A stretch of DNA of 64,000 nucleotides from contig NC_087384.1 of assembly GCF_963675165.1 (NCBI RefSeq), positions 62,001-126,000 of the forward strand. Direction: 5' to 3'. Positions 35,859 to 63,861 of this stretch are shown here, piece by piece. The number at the start of each line of letters is the position of its first letter. The stretch's first letter is position 1. The stretch comes from Halichondria panicea. Its lineage: Eukaryota > Porifera > Demospongiae > Suberitida > Halichondriidae. A program made the position numbers and the translations under genes. The notes beneath the pieces were generated by a model that saw only the letters and a program-made list of their open reading frames with translations, was not told the origin of the DNA and searched no databases.

Positions 35859-38800
35859 CACCCGCTGTTACAAGGAGCAGTCATCTACCCTGGCAAGGGC
35901 AGTGCTTGGCAACCAGTAGTGACTGCCATTCCTGCCATGACAGAAGTGCCCAAGGAATCTATCATTGCCAACACAGACTTCACCATAACAAGTGGACTAG
36001 CAAAAAGGTGATCAACCGTGAATTCAAATAATCCATGTATTAAAAATCAATAAAGAAACAACTGCCAATAGTTTATACATGTATGGCTTCTCCTTCGGGC
36101 AGGAGATAAGATCTGCCCTAGCTATAGCTAATTGTAATCACGTAATTATGAAGGCAAGGGCTGTACAGATGTCCTCTCTGTAGCCTAGCTAAACATGGCG
36201 ATATCATTCATACATTCCTAGCAGTTGTGTGTACTCTCCTAGCAGCTATGTGCAGTACAGGGTGGTACAGGGCTAATGCTGAGTCAGCATACAGGGTAGC
36301 TAGAGGGCTAATGCTGAGTCAGTATACAGGGTAGAGGGCTAAATGCTGAGTCAGTGTCACTGTGTATTGTATAGATAGCTTCCTTACTTGGTATGATTCA
36401 CTAGTTTGTGGGCATTAGCTGTCTCCTAGAGTCATGGCTGCCAACCCTGTGTATTGTGTGGGCTGCCACCATCACTATTCCATGCATGTGCATGCTACTA
36501 GAGTGTTATTGTGCCCTCCCGCACATTTGTATTATCAATGGGGGTAAGTTCTATTGAGGGCTGAGATTTCCACACACCTTAACCATATCTCTATAGGCTG
36601 CATAAGCTTTCATATCATTCACCAGTCTTGTGTCTATACCATTAGCATTTAGTGCTTCTGTTTGTAGGTTTTCTATCTATCGGAATGTTGTCACTAATCA
36701 TGAGCATTAGTAGTCTAGCCTTGCATCTGCGTATCATGTGACCACCTGCGTATCATGTGACTGCCTGCCTGTGTATCGTGTGGCTGTTGTCGGATGATGG
36801 GAAACCTGATGCCAGATTCTCAAACCTTGCACTCAAATATTATGCTTTTAATCAGTTCTTGTGATGAGGTTACTGTGTGTACTGAAGTCAGGAAGCTATA
36901 GAATACGTAGTTCACATGAAGCCAAATGTTTTACTGGCGTAGGTTTTTAAATGGTTTTTGGTCAAGGGGAGTCCTATGGCTGAGCTGGTAGAGTATCATA
37001 TTATTTTGTGTAATTGTCCTTGAAATCTCATTCTTATCATTACGATGTAACCAGAGTTCTGATAATCCAAATTCAATGATTTTTTATTTTTTGGCAGTTT
37101 AAAAGTAGCCCGTTCAGATGGTATGCTCAGCCATAATTTCCCATTTTCAGGAAAAAACCATGGTATTTTGTCAAAAACAGGCCCAAAATAACTTTTGATT
37201 TTTTAACACATCATCTGAAAGGCTTCTCTCTAAGCTTTCATTGTATAACATTATTGGACCAACGGAACTAAAGTTATGGCCGTTCAAAGATACTCTTTAT
37301 AACGCTGTCCTCCCCCCCCTCCACACACACACACACACACACAGACGACTGTCTAGTAAGAAGCGTAAGAAGCAGCTTGAGGCACACAGACACAGTGGGT
37401 GTGGTGACTCCGCCCACTCTGATAGATCTCACAGTCCTAGTGACTCAGCGTACGGCAGCTGTCAGTCAGTGTCATCCCACCCACTCACCTCCCCACCACA
37501 CGACAGAACTACGTGAGTGCCACTAACATGTGTACTGTACGTAGGATAATTATTAGTATGTATGCGACTTTATTAGACCTATAGTTACAATGCACATCAA
37601 TGTGATATAATTATTGTTAGTGTTTGTACGTCATGAGCACATAACTTGAATTGCTTTTTTATTATTTTTTATTACTCACTCGCTTGATGACATTTTGCGA
37701 TCTGACTCGATTAATTATTGCTAAATTATTCCTTTGCCCAGTGTAACAGTATACCACACCATACTGACCTGACTAACTAGATCAAAGCATCTTTTAATTT
37801 ACTATGTATAGCTGCGTAGGCTCTAGACTTAAACGTGGGTACAGAATATCTAGCTTTAAGCACGAGGAATTTTTGTTGAAATTCATATAGTTAATAACAC
37901 ATTTGATATTGTTAGCTATGCTGTCACTAGGTGGGCCGGGTGCTGTTGGCGTAGTTTGGGTTCTCAATTCAATTGTCTTGACATGGGCAGTAGTATAAGC
38001 ACACACAGTACACCATGCAACTACAGGGCTAGGGCTTTGATGTGTATGATTGTCTGACTACTGTGTTTGTTGTTGACTGGCCCTATTTTGGCTTGTTGAA
38101 TGAATTATGGCATTTCTAAGAATGTTCTAGTGTCTCTGTCATGTATATATAGCTGGGTGTCACTGTTTCATACTCTTAAGTCATATCTGCAAAATGATAC
38201 GAATGATAGCTCCTAATTAAAGGCTAAGGCAGTATGTCAACTATACTAATTCCTTAATTTGAACTGACACTGTATTACATTTTTCCCACGCATGCAGTGA
38301 TACGGGACAGCAGTTAACCTCCACATCTCACACTCTCTCACGCTCCACCATCCTCTCCCATACTTCCTCCTCGTCCTTCCACCCGCCCACACACTCACAA
38401 CCCGCCCCCTCATCTCACACCACTGAGCTGAGGAACCCCGGCAACTGCCCACCACACGCAACCATGCCTGCCCTTGCTCAAAACCAGTACTCAAATCCAG
38501 GTAATAATAAAATGGGTAATTTAAAACTTTTGTTAGGCTCAATCAGCCCATATATGATCTTTAGTAGTCTATCATTGTAATTGCGGGGAACTTCGCTGGC
38601 CAAAACAAGTAGCAATAGCTATGCATGACTGAATGCCATCGTTCTGGGAAGTAGTCATAGGATATGAGTGTGTGAACGTCCTGTTGAGACTGTGTGGTGT
38701 GAGTGTTGACATACTTGTGTCTCTACCCTAGTAATGCTGAGTCAGCTGCAGCAGGAGCTCAACTATCGGTTCCTGTCAAATGGAGGGAAACCGCAACCAG

Positions 38801-39882
38801 AGCAAACCCTACCAGATCAGGTGCACTAACACAGCTCTGGCTTTATATACTTCATACAAGCTTGCTTATTAGGAGTGATACATTACTCTCTCTATTGTGG
38901 CCAGTATAGTCAGCCAGGTTAATGGGCCCCAAAGTCTCTCCATAGCATGTGTTTATAGACCTGTGCTAGCAGGCCACCTCTTTATTACAGCCACTGTTAG
39001 TCTGCCAGAGCTTCTATTATTGATAGGTTTGCCGGTTCACTATAATTATGTTATTATGTATTGATCATTCTCTGCTAGTAACTATTCCACACATCATTAC
39101 CTTGCTCAGGAGGCGTACAGTAGGAAGCCCATCAAGTGGTGCAATGCTCACGTCTCAGTGGCCAAGATGATCCAACAACACCAGCTAGAGGCTCAGATCC
39201 AGGTATGTGTGGGCGTGTGTGTGTTTTTATTAAATTCCTACGTGCAGTTCTTAGTTACAGTGTGAGTTGATTGGCCAGCCCTATGTGTTACTATTAGATA
39301 CAGCATCATGATGCATTCTCTGACTTGAGTGATTATAGACTACATAATGCTATGTACAAATGTTGTCCCCCCTCACACCACCCACTTCCCCTCACCACCC
39401 ACACCACCTCCTCACAGGCCCATCCCCAACCACAGAGCCTCCCCACGTCCATGGAGCACACCTCCTACAACACTACACAGACCGGGGCTACTCTATCAGC
39501 AGCACAGCAACAACAACTGGCTGTATTACAGATGTACGGAGTTCAGCCTGGTGGATACATGGCTCTACCATACTCAACCATGCATGAAGTGCCATTAGTT
39601 CAGTTTGCTACTCTGCCTCAAGTGAACACATCCAACAATGCAGCCATATTGAAACCTGGAGAACAAGCTATACTAGGCCTGCCCTCACACCCCATGCAGA
39701 TTGCAGCCTCAGGGGCTGGACATATGCAACACTATGCACCTGCCCAGATGGCAGTCAGCAATGCAGGGGGTCTGCTCATGCAAGGTGGGGGGTCTTGGAT
39801 GACTCCTGTGCCCATGGTTGGAGGGAATTGTGTTGTTAACCCTCTACAAGCTGGAATTCTGGCAGCTCCGTGGGTGAAATGA
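34108..39882 (+). CDS. Unrecognised glutamine- and serine-rich protein
   Basis: I do not recognise a family. Seven exons join in phase: 34108-34158, 35859-36007, 37345-37512, 38298-38500, 38732-38820, 39110-39202, 39418-39882, giving 405 residues. The start is the first ATG in an exon with acceptor GTACAG at 34082, in frame with exon 2. Visible parts: an N-terminal ordered-looking segment (PLLQGAVIYPGKGSAWQPVV, residues ~19-38); a basic cluster (LAKRRLSSKKRKKQLE) that could be a nuclear localisation signal; a Ser/Thr/His/Pro-rich region; LSQLQQELNYRFLS; a possibly conserved IKWCNAHVSVAKMIQQHQ; then a Q-, A- and M-rich C-terminus. The composition suggests a disordered nuclear regulator, but that is inference. 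No transmembrane segment or catalytic motif seen. Confidence 0.7.
35331..35421. repeat. 29-bp tandem repeat, 3 copies
   Basis: Unit TGTACACTGGAGATGAGAGT plus GCCTACACT, in the intron 34159-35858. A second short array with TGCTGAGTCAG lies at about 36265-36350 in the next intron. Confidence 0.9.
35807..35858. repeat. (CA)n microsatellite at an acceptor
   Basis: About 25 CA units ending in ACACACAG, the acceptor of exon 35859-36007. A shorter CA tract (37321-37344) plays the same part for exon 37345-37512. Confidence 0.95.
37050..37290. repeat. Palindromic dispersed repeat, family B
   Basis: Contains AACCATGGTATTTTGTCAAA, TAAGCTTTCA, TTATTGGACCAACGGAACTA and AAAGTTATGGCCGTTC in the same order as other family B members, in the intron before exon 37345. 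Confidence 0.65.
38888..39015. repeat. Dispersed repeat, family C
   Basis: GCCAGGTTAATGGGCCCCAA, then AGTCTCTCC, then AGGCCACCTCTTTATTACAG. The same text recurs at 45640-45785, so this is an interspersed element of at least ~120 bp lying in introns of two genes. Confidence 0.75.
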
Positions 39883-40444
39883 ACAATTGATTCCTGACTC
39901 AGTGTAATAGACGATGCAACGATGCAACTGTTCAAGACAAATCGCATAATTATACTAACTTGTGTTGTGTTTGTGAAATTATTTTTCTATTGTAGAAGAC
40001 GTTGTATAATCACATGCCGTGTGCTTTAGAGTTACTGAAATCATTGTAGTTCAGTTTTATGTACCCCAACTCATCGTATGTCACTGCAATATTGTACCAC
40101 TGAAGTACACACATTTTTAAATGAAGATCATTATTTTTTTCGGGTATATAATTATATTCAAATTTAAGGTTCAATTAAATAGAGCATAGTTACATACAAT
40201 TGTAGTATCGTACACCGCCCCACCCCCCGGCCCGTGGCCTTCGTATCAAAGGCTATGGCCTATATCAATCTGTTAATGTGCAAGTAAACTCCGGCCATGC
40301 ATGACTGGATCTCGTAATTAGTAAAACCTTGACAAATTAATTATTAATAGTGCATGAAAATCACTAATTTATTGTAACAAAATTTACACACAGCCTGTAA
40401 CACAAGTACGAGTAAAGATAGTTTGTGTGGCTTGCTAGCTATAG
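39883..40444. other. Convergent 3' flank between the unrecognised gene and myosin XVIII
   Basis: 562 bp, AT-rich. No exon or RNA gene seen; presumably both 3' UTRs. Confidence 0.5.
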
Positions 40445-57262
<16,818 letters not shown>

Positions 57263-57531
57263 TTTTGATCAAGCTATCAAGCTTTAGACATCAATTAAAC
57301 AGCAAAAAAGCTAGCTAGCTACAAAGGCCAATAATTATTATGATGGGCGTGGCTGTATATCACTGATAGAGTGGGAGGGGCTGCAGGATATAGTATTGGG
57401 TACGAATCGTTCCTAGGCAGTTGTTCTAGATGGGCGTGGCCCCTCCACTAAAAGAAGCCCACTGCACTGCACTGAGAAAAGCTCAGAAGTCCACTTCTGT
57501 ATAGTGTCATGGTGCTGGTGGATTATCTACA
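57263..57531. promoter_or_regulatory. Bidirectional promoter between myosin XVIII and ZMAT5-like gene
   Basis: 269 bp between divergent start codons, with GGGCGTGG boxes at 57345-57352 and 57432-57439 and a CCAAT at 57327-57331. Function inferred. Confidence 0.6.
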
Positions 57532-57948
57532 ATGCCTAAGAGATACTTCTGTGATTACTGCAACAAGTCCTTCCAAGACAACCGCAGGAACAGGTCGAAA
57601 CACATGAGAGGATTTTATCACTTGAGGAACAAGGAAATGCACTTCAACAATGGTAGAGCGCGCATGTATGATGAGTACTGTTGTATAGTGTATGAGTCTT
57701 GTCCTGCAGTGCAGAGGTCACCCCCGACCCCTGAGGAGCAGCAGAGACTGATGGTGTTTCATACCTCATACAGTGGAGAGGAGTTATTCCAGCAATGGCT
57801 GAAACATCACCCTGCAGTAGTGAAGAGATACGAGGGACTCAGATCATCACCTAGCCCTGGCCCTAAGAGCACTGTCAAGGAGGAACAGGCTGTAGATAGC
57901 ATGCATGATCAGAACTCAACAACTGCCATTGACTCTCAACTATCATAG
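57532..57948 (+). CDS. ZMAT5: ZMAT5-like U1-type zinc-finger protein (U11/U12 snRNP 20K)
   Basis: Single-exon ORF of 138 residues. The N-terminus MPKRYFCDYCNKSFQDN is close to ZMAT5, the 20-kDa protein of the U11/U12 di-snRNP of the minor spliceosome. The U1-C-like C2H2 finger is complete: C7, C10 and the histidines in RSKHMRGFYH. The CCCH finger that follows in vertebrate ZMAT5 is not recognisable; instead there is EYCCIVYESC and a helical stretch (EELFQQWLKHHPAVVKRYEG). U1-C itself is less likely because its start reads differently and its Pro-rich tail is absent. Convergent with NAA35 (254 bp apart). Confidence 0.75.
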   Translation: MPKRYFCDYCNKSFQDNRRNRSKHMRGFYHLRNKEMHFNNGRARMYDEYCCIVYESCPAVQRSPPTPEEQQRLMVFHTSYSGEELFQQWLKHHPAVVKRYEGLRSSPSPGPKSTVKEEQAVDSMHDQNSTTAIDSQLS

Positions 57949-58202
57949 CATGTTAATACACTTCTTTGTCATCATAATATTATTATCAGCATCATATGTG
58001 TATCAGCAAATAAAAAGGTTCAAAATCACTTTATCGAAATATCAATGAAGTCTGAATAACTATACTATACTATATTGAACAATATATAATCATATATCTG
58101 TATAAAAACACAAACACGAGCTTACGTAAGACCAATTACAATAAAATAAAAAGACATTATTAAGAGCAAAACGGACAAATTACTCGGTACTCTAGGCATA
58201 CA

Positions 58203-60370
58203 TTAGTTCATTCTAATAATAGGAAAATGTTTATGTACAGAAAAGTCGAAGGTTGGCGGTACAGTGGAATCTCTCTTGTGCCCTTTGGCTGCCAAATTCA
58301 TGATGACCAAATTTGTCTTAACAACTTTCAGCAATGATTCCAGCTCCTCATTTCGATACGATATTCCTTCAATCGCCATCTTGGCTGCAGTGAGATGCTT
58401 GGCAGATGAATCGTACAGATTGATGGTCTTCCCTCTATAGTTCTCAACACTAGCCAGGCGCATATAATCAGAGAAGGCCAATGGTTGGGGGGTAGAGATG
58501 ACGCCAAACGTGAGGAATCGATGATGGAAAATATTCTGTGGGCCTCCAAATTCGTACGACGGTTGTGGGATTTTGTCGTCCAATAACAGAGCTTCGAGTG
58601 CACGCATGACACCGAGACAGAGCAGCCTCTTGGAGTGCATGATGGCCGCCTCCTTTTCCCTCTCTCTAACAGACACGTTCTTTGTCGCTTTTTTTCCAGC
58701 TTTTCTCTTTCCTTTAGTCATAGGGGGTGGCTCAGAAGATATCAAACGATCGGCAGACTTCTTAGTTGTAAAGTACCACCCGTAGACATACTCCAAATAC
58801 CAGTACACATAGTGGAGCTCAAAGGGACTGTACAGATTGTACTCAAATCCGATATTAATGAACTCCATCATGAGGTGTGTAATGTAGTACAGTGTCCAGG
58901 CCATGAAGCATGCTAAGTGCTGTCGCTGGGGATCAATCTTCAAACACAGAGAGTGTAGAACAAGGTCAACTCTCTCGGCTTCTTGTTGCAGCTCCCCCAT
59001 CATATCCAGACAGCGTATGATGCTTTGCTTCTGTTGAGCTCTGTGCTGGCAAAATGTACGCAAGAAGTCGGTCATGATCATCACTACACGCCCAAAAAAT
59101 CGATCAATGCCTTCTTTCGCTTGAGGGGAGGAGAAAACTGGAGAACGAGGTATTAAAGATGGAGCAGCTACCATATGTCTAGCGTCATCTTTGAGTAGGT
59201 CTCCTATAGACGGGGTACCAAACAACTGACTGCGATCACCTTGCAAGATAATGAGGATTATCAACGATCTGACAAGCACATTCGGACTGTCGGGCATACA
59301 GCAGAAATCTTTGATGACTAAATACAGCTCCCGAAACGTATCAATCTTTCCAAATCCAAGAATGGTTTGAATATGAGCAATGATAGTGTGGAGAAACTTC
59401 ATGGAATCCAACCGTGAAACAATCCCATATGGTCTATAGCTGGGTGGCAGTAGATGCTGGTTGACAATAGGGTGGAAGCCTAGTGACATCGGATTATTGG
59501 GATCTAGTTGCGTTCCTTGGTCTAGGGTCTGCTTCATCAGTTCAAGAAGCTTGCCACATTGTGTTAACTTCAGTAGGCCTTCTTCAATACCCTTGGCAGT
59601 GTTCTTGCCAATCGAGACTACAAACGCAACAAGACTACGAGTGAATTTCAATCGAATACTCAACGCTTGCCATGCCTTCAAATTCTCCTCACTGAGGCCA
59701 TTCTCAATATCTGGGTTCTCCTCTGCACTAGAGTTGAGGGACGATGCCAGTTGCTTGCAAATTGAATTCAGCTTCTCTTCCGACTCCTTCAAAGAGGCAG
59801 AAACTGATGCTTCGGATAAATGGATGAGCATGTCGAACCCAAAACACACTCCTTGCTGATCATCCTCAGAAAATACCCTTCCCAGACAAATGCACGCCCG
59901 CATGTATTCCACCGTTTTGATGAGACCTAGTGCAAACGCTCGCAAATGAATGTTCTCAATTCGTTCTATGTCCAGGAGGTACATGCTGGTGAAGACGGTC
60001 TGTGCTAGGGTGTGGCCTTGCAGCCAGGTGGCAACACAGGCAAACACTTCATCAATGATTCCAACCAGTTCCTGAGGGGAGTGGTTGTCATACTTGAGTA
60101 TCCCTTTTGAGACGGCTTCTTCGAGAGATCGTGGGTAGTCGTTGAAAGAGGCCCATTGAACGGTGGGGTCCATTTGGGAATCCATAAGCTCAATTGCAGA
60201 CATAGCGTCAAACAGGTTAAACATACGGCCGTGAATTAATTCCCCGTGATCCAATTCTTGGGTAGCCGCTATGAACTCATTCGTGACATCTGTCCATTCA
60301 ATCTTGAGCGATTTTTTGAGCGGAGGTGAAGCAGACGCAATCTGATCGCACGTAGGTTTCGTTTCTGAAA

Positions 60371-60443
<73 letters not shown>

Positions 60444-60914
60444 GGAGGAGTTACATGTTGTACGCATTATGCGTGTGTGTGTATACATCTACACAGTGAC
60501 GTCTTATGCTACGGGTACCGGGTAGTAGGGACACAGTGACGTCTTATGCTACGGGTACCGGGTAGTAGGGACACAGTGACGTCTTATGCTACGGGTACCG
60601 GGTAGTAGGGACACTATATCAATTATAAGCTTTCATAAAACGTGTTCATAAAATCATAAGATCACCAGAATTCTAGTTACAGAGCCGACTCTAGTTGGAT
60701 ACTAGACCAAGTGTGCTTTAGATCTATAATTATTGTGATTCTTCCATGTATGTTTGATATGGAATTCAATTTTAATTTCAATTATCATACCTTCTTCATG
60801 TTGTGAGATGAGGAGAGACTCCAGGCCAGTGGCTACCAGGGCATCTTCTAGAGCTTGCTGGATTCTAGCGCTCGCATCAGTCGCCTCACTGGATGGCTCA
60901 TTATGCTCCTCCAT
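58203..60914 (-). CDS. NAA35: NatC auxiliary subunit NAA35 (Mak10)
   Basis: Non-catalytic subunit of the N-terminal acetyltransferase NatC, anchoring NAA30 to ribosomes. Two exons, 60791-60914 and 58203-60364, join in phase (E-E-E-T-K) to 761 residues (human 725). Conserved blocks are LFDAMSAIELMDSQMDP, GHTLAQTVFTSMYL, PIVNQHLLPPSYRPYGIVSR, LKIDPQRQHLACFMAWTLYY, YWYLEYVYGWYF and FDFSVHKHFPIIRMN at the C-terminus. A Lys-rich linker (TKGKRKAGKKATKN) matches the basic stretch of the human protein. The single intron holds a (GT)n tract and a 40-bp repeat. The start ATG at 60914 lies 194 bp from the divergent TIMM10 start. Confidence 0.95.
60370..60445. repeat. (GT)n microsatellite in NAA35 intron
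   Basis: About 35 GT units directly upstream (coding strand: CA tract) of the CCTTTTCAG acceptor of the large NAA35 exon. Confidence 0.95.
60492..60612. repeat. 40-bp tandem repeat, 3 copies
   Basis: Unit ACACAGTGACGTCTTATGCT plus ACGGGTACCGGGTAGTAGGG, perfect over three copies and so recently expanded. Each contains TGACGTC, a consensus CRE palindrome. Confidence 0.95.
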
Positions 60915-61108
60915 GGTGGTGTCAGGAGAACAATAGCTGGCTAGTAGTACAGTAGAGGTAAAGCTTACCCACGTGTAGTGCTCTTCATATAAAGTTTGAA
61001 AACAGTCCCAGAGAAAGCTGAGAGTCTGTTATCCAGTGCAGTAAGTGTGTGTGTGCTGTGAATGAATCAATGTGCATGTGTGTGAGCCCTGTAATATGCA
61101 GATACAAA
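60915..61108. promoter_or_regulatory. Bidirectional promoter between NAA35 and TIMM10
   Basis: 194 bp between divergent start codons. No obvious TATA element. Inferred from layout. Confidence 0.55.
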
Positions 61109-61608
61109 ATGAATGCTTCAAGTCAAAATCAAGATGCACTGTCACAACTGGAAATCGAAATGATGACGGATCTGTACAACAGGTTCGTATGTTTGGATAA
61201 TGGTTGAGTTTATAGACAAACGTGAGATGGCCACTCAAACTCCAACTGTGGCAATCCTTTGTAATGGCCTAAACCCTTGTGTGGGAAATCCCCTTAGCTC
61301 TTAGCTGAGCTGTAAAATCCCTAACTGGAACACCGTGTTTGTAGCTTTGCAACCTTGCATATGGTAAATGCTCCAGCTCATAGTTATGCATCTACCCATA
61401 CACACATATCCTCAGGTTATCCAAGTGCTGCCACAAGAAGTGCATCCCTCCCAAGTACCACGAGGCAGAGCTGAGCAAGGGAGAGGCAGTGTGCCTGGAC
61501 AGATGTGTCGCCAAGTTCCTTGATGTCCACGACAGAATAGGCAAGAAACTCACCTCGATGTATATGCAAGACGAAGCAGTTACAAAGCAAATGCAAGGAC
61601 AGAAATAG
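61109..61608 (+). CDS. TIMM10: Mitochondrial import chaperone Tim10
   Basis: Small TIM chaperone of the intermembrane space that pairs with Tim9 to escort hydrophobic precursors to TIM22. Exons 61109-61182 and 61416-61608 join in phase to 88 residues (human 90). The twin CX3C motifs are present, CCHKKC and CLDRC, in the contexts [20 protein letters not shown] and [32 protein letters not shown] at the N-terminus is Tim10-specific rather than Tim9. AATAAA signals occur about 75 bp after the stop. Confidence 0.96.
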
Positions 61609-61923
61609 TGACTGTGTAGATGCTCTAGGTGTGTGTACTTGTGTGTTCATCAAGTGCTGTCTCATGCAGTCACCATGCAATCAATAAATAAATCATCATA
61701 AATAATATTGCACTGTGTGTTTAATCATTATTTCTTTCTTATATAATATATTTATACCCTAATTTCATTAATAGCAATACTTTCACTATAGTAACCGCTG
61801 CAACGGCTTCTTCCTATAGACTTCCAGTAAAAATTAACAATATAATAATACAATATAATTATTAGATTATTATACATACGACAACATGTACATGTGGAAC
61901 ATACAAACACATTGTAATTATGT

Positions 61924-63141
61924 TTATCTGTTCTTGTCAGGATCCCAACGTTTTACTAGCACTTCGACAATCTTGAGCTTTTCTAAACATTCTGGAAACA
62001 GTTTCTCTAGTTCTTGACCTTCTAAACTGTCGTCCATTATCACATGACACAGAATGAGATCTTTAGTCACTGACGAGCAGACGCGATCGAATGCTACCAC
62101 ATCTCGCCAAGTTAGAACATCCGTAGAGGAATCTTGAGAGCTGCTAGCATAACAAGGAGGTGGTCTCTTTGCTTCAGTCTCTGTCAGCAGTCTCACAATT
62201 ATGCCATATTTGGAATGGTACTCAACAGGCCCGTGCTTGTACAGGACAAAGTCCACACCATACTTGATTCCAGACTTGGGGACCCAGCCCTTCTGGCGGT
62301 AGTAGCGATAGGCAGCATATTTTCCAAGGAATTTCTTTATTTTGTAGAATTTCTCCCATAGTTCAATTGGACTCATCATGTTCCCCGTATTGTCAGTAAT
62401 AATGTTGAGTAAGTTCAACTCGTGGGAGAGGTACAGTGCTTCTTCACTGCTGAGCTGTAGGTACTCGTCCATTTTGTACTGGTCAGTTGTTTCAAGATGC
62501 TCCCACTTTTCTTGTAATTGTTTTTTGTGTTCAGTAAAGCTTGGATTGGCAACTTCAGAAGTTTTCTCTTGACCTGATGTTTTCTCTTCAGCTGAGCCAC
62601 TCTCAACGTCAACAGACATGGTACTACTTGATGCAGAGTCCACAGCTGATAATATGTTAGACTCTTTCTTCCACTTTTCGTGCAGAGCAACTCTTTTTTC
62701 TTTGCAATCCACACATTTAGAAATCTTCCTAACCATCTCCTGTTCACTTCTTGACAATCCTCGACTTGCATCAGCTGAAGAAGGATCGACTTTTGTTGTT
62801 CGCTCTCGTTTTGGAGGTAGTGAAAACGAGGGCATTAGACCATGACAAGGCACACTTCGAGAGAACACTCCTTTACCATAGCTACCCAGCTTAATGAGGG
62901 ACACAATGTCAGGTCTTGAGGTTACCATCACTCCCTCTCCTTGCAGTACACCAGTGCACTTGGAAATACTGAGGTCAGTGGCTTCTTCAGACAAGAACGT
63001 TTGATGCTCGCTGAATTTATGAGCTCCTGCCTTCTGCTGAAACTTTAGAGAGCTTGCAGGAGATGATACTTCTGTCTTCTTAGCTTGTTCAGCCATCAGG
63101 GGAAGGGAGAAGGACTTGAACTGATGCTTGTAGTGCCACAT
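61924..63141 (-). CDS. TSEN2: tRNA-splicing endonuclease subunit Sen2
   Basis: Catalytic subunit of the tRNA intron endonuclease (cleaves the 5' splice site of pre-tRNAs). Single-exon ORF of 405 residues (human 465). The C-terminal nuclease domain is clear: YRYYRQKGWVPKSGIKYGVD followed by FVLYKHGPVEYHSKYGIIV, holding the catalytic Tyr and His; the conserved Lys is probably in VTKDLILCHVI. The N-terminal half is poorly conserved, with a GSYGKGVFSRSVP motif matching GKGYFGKGILSRS of human TSEN2 and a Ser/Lys-rich middle. Translation could also start at the second Met (about 63096, MAEQAKKTE), which resembles the human start MAEAVF. Divergent from ANAPC7 (119 bp), convergent with TIMM10. Confidence 0.93.
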   Translation of the reverse strand: MWHYKHQFKSFSLPLMAEQAKKTEVSSPASSLKFQQKAGAHKFSEHQTFLSEEATDLSISKCTGVLQGEGVMVTSRPDIVSLIKLGSYGKGVFSRSVPCHGLMPSFSLPPKRERTTKVDPSSADASRGLSRSEQEMVRKISKCVDCKEKRVALHEKWKKESNILSAVDSASSSTMSVDVESGSAEEKTSGQEKTSEVANPSFTEHKKQLQEKWEHLETTDQYKMDEYLQLSSEEALYLSHELNLLNIITDNTGNMMSPIELWEKFYKIKKFLGKYAAYRYYRQKGWVPKSGIKYGVDFVLYKHGPVEYHSKYGIIVRLLTETEAKRPPPCYASSSQDSSTDVLTWRDVVAFDRVCSSVTKDLILCHVIMDDSLEGQELEKLFPECLEKLKIVEVLVKRWDPDKNR

Positions 63142-63260
63142 GGGTATGATTGGTATGAATCGTTACAATAAAATAATAGTAAAATGCATGCAAATAACTC
63201 ATCTGGTAAGGTATCATCCAAATGACATTTGCACTACAGTCTACATGTGTGAGATTGAAG
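63142..63260. promoter_or_regulatory. Bidirectional promoter between TSEN2 and ANAPC7
   Basis: Only 119 bp between divergent start codons, the shortest gap in the window. Inferred from layout; no motif is certain. Confidence 0.55.
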
Positions 63261-63861
63261 ATGGCAGGTAAATCAGAGGACCTTGTGGGGAATGTGCTGC
63301 GTCATTTCTTCTCTCTGGAGCAAGAGGGACAGTGTGGGAGTGTCAGGATGTTGGTGAGGGACTGTGCGTTTGTGTATGATTACTTCTTCACGATTTTATA
63401 TTAAATCGCTGCTTACAGGGAGATCTCCTGATTGCAAACTCTCGGCCGCTTGAGCTATGTAGCCATGGAAACCAATTCTCCAAAGTCCTGCTATCCTATG
63501 CCGACTCCTTGTACTCTGACCTCCAGTTCAGAAGAGCTCTTGTCAGTTCTATACATTTTACTCAAATTTAATATTTATTTTTCTTGTGCAGCATTTCTAC
63601 AAGGAAGCTTTGCAGGTGGCACAGACAGGGCAAGATAACACAACTGAGGTATGTAGGTAGATGCTGAGGGTATTATGCAAACTATTGATTGCTTACAAGA
63701 ACGGTATTGCCCTTTGAAAGTCTTGTACATGTATGGTAGTACAATCATACAATGTATTGTGAACTGCCTTGCAGTGTGCTCCTCCTAGTGTGTGTGAGGT
63801 CAGGTGGAGAATGTACCAGTGCCACATGAAACTCAAGGAGAAACAGGAAGCACTAGATATG
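63261..63861 (+). CDS. ANAPC7: Anaphase-promoting complex subunit 7, 5' part
   Basis: TPR subunit of the APC/C ubiquitin ligase. Four exons are visible: 63261-63353, 63419-63541, 63592-63648, 63775-63861. They read MAGKSEDLVGNVLRHFF..., then VRMLGDLLIANSRPLELCS, LLSYADSLYSDLQFRRALHF and VCEVRWRMYQCHMKLKEKQE, matching the N-terminal TPR region of human APC7 (ADSLFHDKEYRNA, EIEVKYKMAECYTMLKQDKD). The exon at 63775 ends LDM followed by donor GTGAGG, so the gene continues past the window; no further exon is seen to 64000. Protein incomplete at the C-terminus. Confidence 0.88.
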
